NCBI GenBank assembly: GCA_023659785.1
Contig: JAGXOR010000058.1
Location: 1-7,759 of the forward strand
Source of the DNA: Methanomicrobia archaeon LH_S13
GTDB lineage: Archaea > Halobacteriota > Syntropharchaeia > Alkanophagales > Methanospirareceae
Direction of reading: 5' to 3'
DNA length: 7,759 nucleotides
Shown here in pieces: positions 5,041 through 7,759 of the stretch. A model generated the notes under the pieces. It was given only the letters and a program-made list of their open reading frames with translations. It was not told where the DNA came from and searched no databases. Made by a program: the position numbers and the translations under genes. Numbering within the stretch: the stretch's first letter is position 1; every line of letters starts with the position of its first letter.

Positions 5041-6228
5041 TCAAAATGCTCCCCTAACACACTCTTCCGTCTTGCACAACATCGCTTTCGCACCCCTGCA
5101 TAGAAGAGGCACGTACCTCTGCATTTTACCCGAGTTTGTCAATACACAATCATAGTTTTCAAAAGCTGGCGATACTACGAAACAGGTATCGCAAATCACC
5201 TTAACGCCGTAATTCTCTATCTTCTCTATTATCCGCTGCGTTTGATTGTTTTGCGTTATTGCGCGTGCGGTAAATATGAAGAAATCCTTTCCTACCTTTC
5301 TTCCTTCACCTCCTGTCTTCAAGAGTTCGTATATACGTTTTAGTTCACGCGAGGAGCAATGAGGGCAGCCTATCGCTATTACGTCGGGTTCACGGGTGCG
5401 GCTTAGAGCATAAAACTCTTCTAAATCATTTTTTTCTATCTCTATTTTCTCCTCAGATAACTCTGATTCCATTCCTTCAGCCTCTGATTCTGGCGTTATT
5501 CCTCTTATGTGGTACATTCCTACAGAACCGGTTGCCCCTATCGCTGCGGATAAATGCTTCAGTTCATCTTTACTCGGCAAAGAAGGAATCTCTATCATCG
5601 GTATTTTATCCCCTACAAGGTCGCCTATCATAAATCCAAGGGCACTATAGTCCGCATCTGCAAGGTCGCAGTTCACACACACCTTTATCTCCGGCTTCCT
5701 GTTCTCGGCTTGATGAAGCCCATAAAAAGGTGTTTTTCCTATTAATGCAGCAGCAAGAGCAGAAGGTGCGCCTTCCATGTTCGTCCTCGCACCTAAGACG
5801 GAATTAGCATATAAAACCGCAGAGGATTCCGCCCATGCAAGATGTTCACCCTTTCCTGGCGCATTACCAATAAGATAAGGGATGCAGGTGCAGTCGGCAG
5901 AGATACCCAGCTTTTTATACGCAGCAAGCACTTCTGTTTGCTTATTCGCGAACTCCTTTGAAATGCCCATCTCATCCCATTTCTCTATATCCATGCCGAT
6001 AGGATTTAAAGTGCTTTTGACTTCTACTCTGCCTTCAAGGCTGTTTATGAACTCAAAAGCTTCGCCTATGGTCTTGTAAGATACACCGGATACGTGTGCG
6101 GTTTTTATCTGTATTAATTTTGAAGCGTGGTTTATATCACCAATTGCCACCAATATCTCCATTGCTTTTTTCTTCGTCCATCCTTCTTCTCCTTCGTATA
6201 TCTGTTCTTCTTCTTTGGTCAGGTGCAT
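5041..6228 (-). CDS. phosphomevalonate dehydratase large subunit (aconitase X type, DUF521)
   Basis: The large, iron-sulfur subunit of archaeal phosphomevalonate dehydratase converts (R)-5-phosphomevalonate to trans-anhydromevalonate 5-phosphate in the modified archaeal mevalonate pathway for isoprenoid lipids. From ATG 6228 it has 395 residues, the usual size. Characteristic stretches are MHLTKEEEQIYEGEEG at the N-terminus, AHVSGVSYKTIGEA (44-57), CTCIPYLIGNAPGKGEHLAW (113-132), SSAVLYANSVLGARTNMEG (135-153), AIGCPHCSS (285-293) and ICDTCFVVSP (345-354). The cysteines at 113, 115, 288, 291, 346 and 349 include the likely cluster ligands. A TTG eight codons upstream (6252) overlaps the preceding gene by 17 bp. 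ATG 6228 matches the family N-terminus and lies 7 bases after the upstream stop. The swivelling small subunit (DUF126), needed for activity in characterised enzymes, is not encoded in this window. A hydroxyproline-type aconitase X activity is a less likely alternative. Confidence 0.93.
   Translation of the reverse strand: MHLTKEEEQIYEGEEGWTKKKAMEILVAIGDINHASKLIQIKTAHVSGVSYKTIGEAFEFINSLEGRVEVKSTLNPIGMDIEKWDEMGISKEFANKQTEVLAAYKKLGISADCTCIPYLIGNAPGKGEHLAWAESSAVLYANSVLGARTNMEGAPSALAAALIGKTPFYGLHQAENRKPEIKVCVNCDLADADYSALGFMIGDLVGDKIPMIEIPSLPSKDELKHLSAAIGATGSVGMYHIRGITPESEAEGMESELSEEKIEIEKNDLEEFYALSRTREPDVIAIGCPHCSSRELKRIYELLKTGGEGRKVGKDFFIFTARAITQNNQTQRIIEKIENYGVKVICDTCFVVSPAFENYDCVLTNSGKMQRYVPLLCRGAKAMLCKTEECVRGAF
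5049..5054 (-). promoter_or_regulatory. ribosome binding site for the DUF424 gene
   Basis: GGGGAG on the minus strand lies nine bases before ATG 5039, inside the last codons of the dehydratase gene. It decides the DUF424 start in favour of the internal ATG over a more upstream in-frame codon. Confidence 0.75.
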
Positions 6229-6235
6229 ATCATAT

Positions 6236-7447
6236 CTATTGTCGGGATACAATTTCCTTTATCTTCTCCTCACCTTCTTTTGGACCTCGCATAATCAACA
6301 AATCGCCTTTCTTTATCGCCGCATCTCCTGCTGGATTATAAACCCATTTGCCGTCTTTTCTTCGAATTGCCAGTATAAACATTCCCGTTCGAGTCTCTAT
6401 TTTCAACTCCTTCAGCGTCTTCCTATATATGTCCTCGTTTTTCGCGTCCAGTTTCAATATTACCTCGTCCGATTCTTTTATGGACGCGGAAAAAACCGGA
6501 TGCAACTGAATATCTTGAAGCACCACGTCTGCAATCTCATACGCCGCATCCGATATTATTTCAGAAGAAATAGCAACGTGCAGCAAGCCTCTGAGCTCGT
6601 CAAAATTACTTTTGTTCGTTATTCCTCTCGCTGCCTCTATCACAGATATCTCCAGCTCATCCTTCATCCGGTCCATTGACTCTTCCAAATCACTTACTTC
6701 CTCCGCTATTTCTTTGCTGTCAAACATAACCGCAGAGTAAGAAAGACCAACCATCAGCTCTGACATGTTTTTCATATCTGCTATGATGTCAGCTATTTCT
6801 TCTGTTATCCTTTTTCTTTTTATACCCTTCTCTCTCGCAACCTCCTTTTCCTTCTCCTTCTCCTTTCTCCTCTCCTTGTATTCCTCGCCAGTTGCCATTT
6901 TGCAGAAAACCGGTATTCCTTCGGTCGGACCGGAAGAGATAACCAAGTCCTCTCCCTTCAATCTCTCGTTTTCATCCGGTGAATATATCCATTTAGAGCC
7001 CCTTTTTATTGCCAAGACACCCATTCCTGTTTCTGTCTCGAGCTTTAATTCCTTTAGCGTCTTGTCCTTCAACACCGATGCAGGCTTTATCCGCACGTTT
7101 ATTACCGCTTCTTCAAAATCCTCCTGGTCTAGATAACGAGTTATATCTACTAACTCCGCTATTTTTGCTATGTCTCCTGCTGCATTAGATATTTTCTCCG
7201 CAGCAGAAGCTATTTGTAATATTGCAGAGAATGCAATCGCATCTTCTAAGTTCCTCGTACCCAGCATTATCGCTATTCTAACTTTATATAACAGCGAATG
7301 CATCTTCTCCTCTAATCTAGATACCACTTTCGCTATCTCCGGGTTGCTATACAGAACAGCGGAATAAGCGAGGTCTAACATCGAGTCTGATAAGTCCTTC
7401 ATCTCCACGAGCACGTCCTTCACATTGAAAGCTCCCTCCTCCGACAT
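6236..7447 (-). CDS. duplicated PhoU / TrkA-C (RCK_C) domain protein
   Basis: A soluble 403-residue protein made of two homologous halves. Each half has a PhoU-like helical domain followed by a TrkA-C domain: PhoU 9-105, TrkA-C about 112-185, a highly charged linker rich in K, E and R (189-213), PhoU 215-312, TrkA-C about 325-403. The halves align clearly, for example LAYSAVLYSNPEIAKVVSRL with LSYSAVMFDSKEIAEEVSDL, and TLKELKLETETGMGVLAIKR with TLKELKIETRTGMFILAIRR. No membrane segment or TrkA-N domain is present. PhoU/TrkA-C proteins are common in archaea and are thought to regulate ion (potassium, magnesium) or phosphate transport. TrkA-C domains in other proteins bind ligands, including c-di-AMP. 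The specific target here is not known. The start ATG has AGAGGAGAG upstream. It is the first gene of the three-gene minus-strand operon. Confidence 0.92.
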   Translation of the reverse strand: MSEEGAFNVKDVLVEMKDLSDSMLDLAYSAVLYSNPEIAKVVSRLEEKMHSLLYKVRIAIMLGTRNLEDAIAFSAILQIASAAEKISNAAGDIAKIAELVDITRYLDQEDFEEAVINVRIKPASVLKDKTLKELKLETETGMGVLAIKRGSKWIYSPDENERLKGEDLVISSGPTEGIPVFCKMATGEEYKERRKEKEKEKEVAREKGIKRKRITEEIADIIADMKNMSELMVGLSYSAVMFDSKEIAEEVSDLEESMDRMKDELEISVIEAARGITNKSNFDELRGLLHVAISSEIISDAAYEIADVVLQDIQLHPVFSASIKESDEVILKLDAKNEDIYRKTLKELKIETRTGMFILAIRRKDGKWVYNPAGDAAIKKGDLLIMRGPKEGEEKIKEIVSRQ

Positions 7448-7454
7448 ATTCTTA

Positions 7455-7463
7455 CTCTCCTCT
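7455..7463 (-). promoter_or_regulatory. strong ribosome binding site for the PhoU/TrkA-C gene
   Basis: AGAGGAGAG on the minus strand ends seven bases before ATG 7447. It is the clearest Shine-Dalgarno sequence in the window and fixes that start codon. Confidence 0.8.
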
Positions 7464-7605
7464 AACCACCACTTCGCTCGTTTAGATCCAACTCGTCCGT
7501 GACAAAAGCAAAACCGAATTGCATGTTGGTGGCCTTTTTGTAAACTACGCTACATTTCTCTCCTTTTTGGTTCAATTTGTATTTATTATAGTTATCACAC
7601 TTGAT
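7462..7605 (-). pseudogene. possible remnant or small unrecognised reading frame
   Basis: A 47-codon stretch without stops ends 14 bases before the PhoU/TrkA-C start. The same frame carries an upstream stretch beginning MCISAAGAPVNVPITEPF, separated from it by three closely spaced stops. This would suit a decayed gene. Inside the stretch, ATG 7524 has AAAAAGG eight bases upstream and would give a 20-residue peptide starting MQFGFAFVTDELDLN. No family is recognised, and an open stretch of this length can arise by chance. Confidence 0.15.
7581..7593 (-). promoter_or_regulatory. candidate TATA box for the PhoU/TrkA-C operon
   Basis: AACTATAATAAAT on the minus strand is the most TATA-like element upstream of the operon. 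Archaeal spacing would place the transcript start near 7555-7560, giving a leader of about 110 bases. No matching BRE can be called with confidence. Confidence 0.35.
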
Positions 7606-7664
7606 TTAAGTGAACTACTCCTAGCTATCGCAAGGAGCTTCCGAACTCACTAAAAAAGGTTCGG
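7598..7664. repeat. cluster of three small inverted repeats
   Basis: Three short inverted repeats follow each other: CACTT/AAGTG (7598-7602 and 7608-7612, loop 5), CTCCT/AGGAG (7618-7622 and 7633-7637) and CCGAAC/GTTCGG (7641-7646 and 7659-7664, with a run of six A in the loop). Each is short enough to occur by chance. Their succession just upstream of a candidate promoter may reflect operator sites or a structured transcript. Confidence 0.3.
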
Positions 7665-7759
7665 TTATGGGCACGTTCACTGGCGCCCCAGCAGCAGAGA
7701 TACACATCTACTTTTCTTTGCTCTTTCTGCCCTATTCGCTTTATCTCTTTCCGCAATTT
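7625..7759 (-). other. unassigned edge segment with short open frames on both strands
   Basis: On the minus strand a frame is open from the window edge to a TAG at 7625 (44 codons, basic start, ending in SSLR). It could be the 3' end of a gene outside the window. On the plus strand ATG 7667, with AAAAGG upstream, opens a frame to the edge beginning MGTFTGAPAAEIHIYF. Neither resembles a family I recognise, and both cannot be real. I see no tRNA or other RNA gene in 7448-7759. Confidence 0.2.

Noticed and set aside
6229..6252. Earlier TTG start for the dehydratase large subunit.
   Set aside because: It overlaps the upstream gene by 17 bp and adds eight residues not typical of the family; MHLTKEEE at ATG 6228 matches the usual N-terminus.
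6215..6679. A 154-codon plus-strand open frame.
   Set aside because: It is antisense to the second PhoU/TrkA-C half and has no recognisable domain.
7667..7759. A plus-strand gene start at the right edge (ATG with AAAAGG upstream).
   Set aside because: Only 31 codons are visible, no family is recognised, and a minus-strand frame is equally open across the same bases.
1..7759. CRISPR arrays, tRNA or rRNA genes, insertion sequences and attachment sites.
   Set aside because: No spaced direct-repeat array, no tRNA arm pattern, no transposase motif and no flanking target duplications were seen; the two-copy repeat is too short and isolated to be an array.

Overview
This 7.8 kb window looks chromosomal and archaeal. 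It encodes ribosomal protein S19e and a PDCD5-type DNA-binding protein as a pair, a DUF424 protein, an archaeal GatB, an MptE-like pterin pyrophosphokinase and the large subunit of the archaeal phosphomevalonate dehydratase. The MptE-like gene points to an organism that makes tetrahydromethanopterin, such as a methanogen, a methanotrophic (ANME-like) archaeon or a relative. Assignment to a euryarchaeal or Halobacteriota lineage is inference from gene content only. No insertion sequence, CRISPR array, tRNA or rRNA gene was recognised.

Layout from left to right: gatB (minus) is divergent from an rps19e-PDCD5 pair (plus) across a 130 bp AT-rich gap that holds a dispersed repeat, a hairpin and a short tandem repeat. 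The pair converges, with 8 bp between stop codons, on the MptE-like gene (minus). That gene is divergent, across 45 bp, from a TrkA-N/DHH/DHHA1 fusion protein (plus). The fusion gene converges across 57 bp, holding a second copy of the dispersed repeat, on a tightly packed minus-strand operon. In transcription order the operon is a duplicated PhoU/TrkA-C protein, the aconitase-X-type phosphomevalonate dehydratase large subunit, and DUF424. The last 312 bp (7448-7759) lie upstream of this operon. They hold a likely promoter, three small inverted repeats and weak open frames that may be gene remnants.

The functions are mostly housekeeping: translation (GatB, S19e, possibly DUF424), pterin cofactor synthesis (MptE-like) and isoprenoid synthesis (dehydratase). 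Two proteins from different transcription units carry the two halves of the TrkA/RCK ion-transport regulatory module. A TrkA-N domain is fused to a DHH phosphoesterase of the kind that includes cyclic-di-nucleotide hydrolases, and TrkA-C domains are fused to PhoU-like helical domains. A link through potassium and cyclic di-AMP signalling is the most interesting functional hypothesis here, but it is not demonstrated. The dispersed repeat with its attached hairpin is the clearest non-coding signal.
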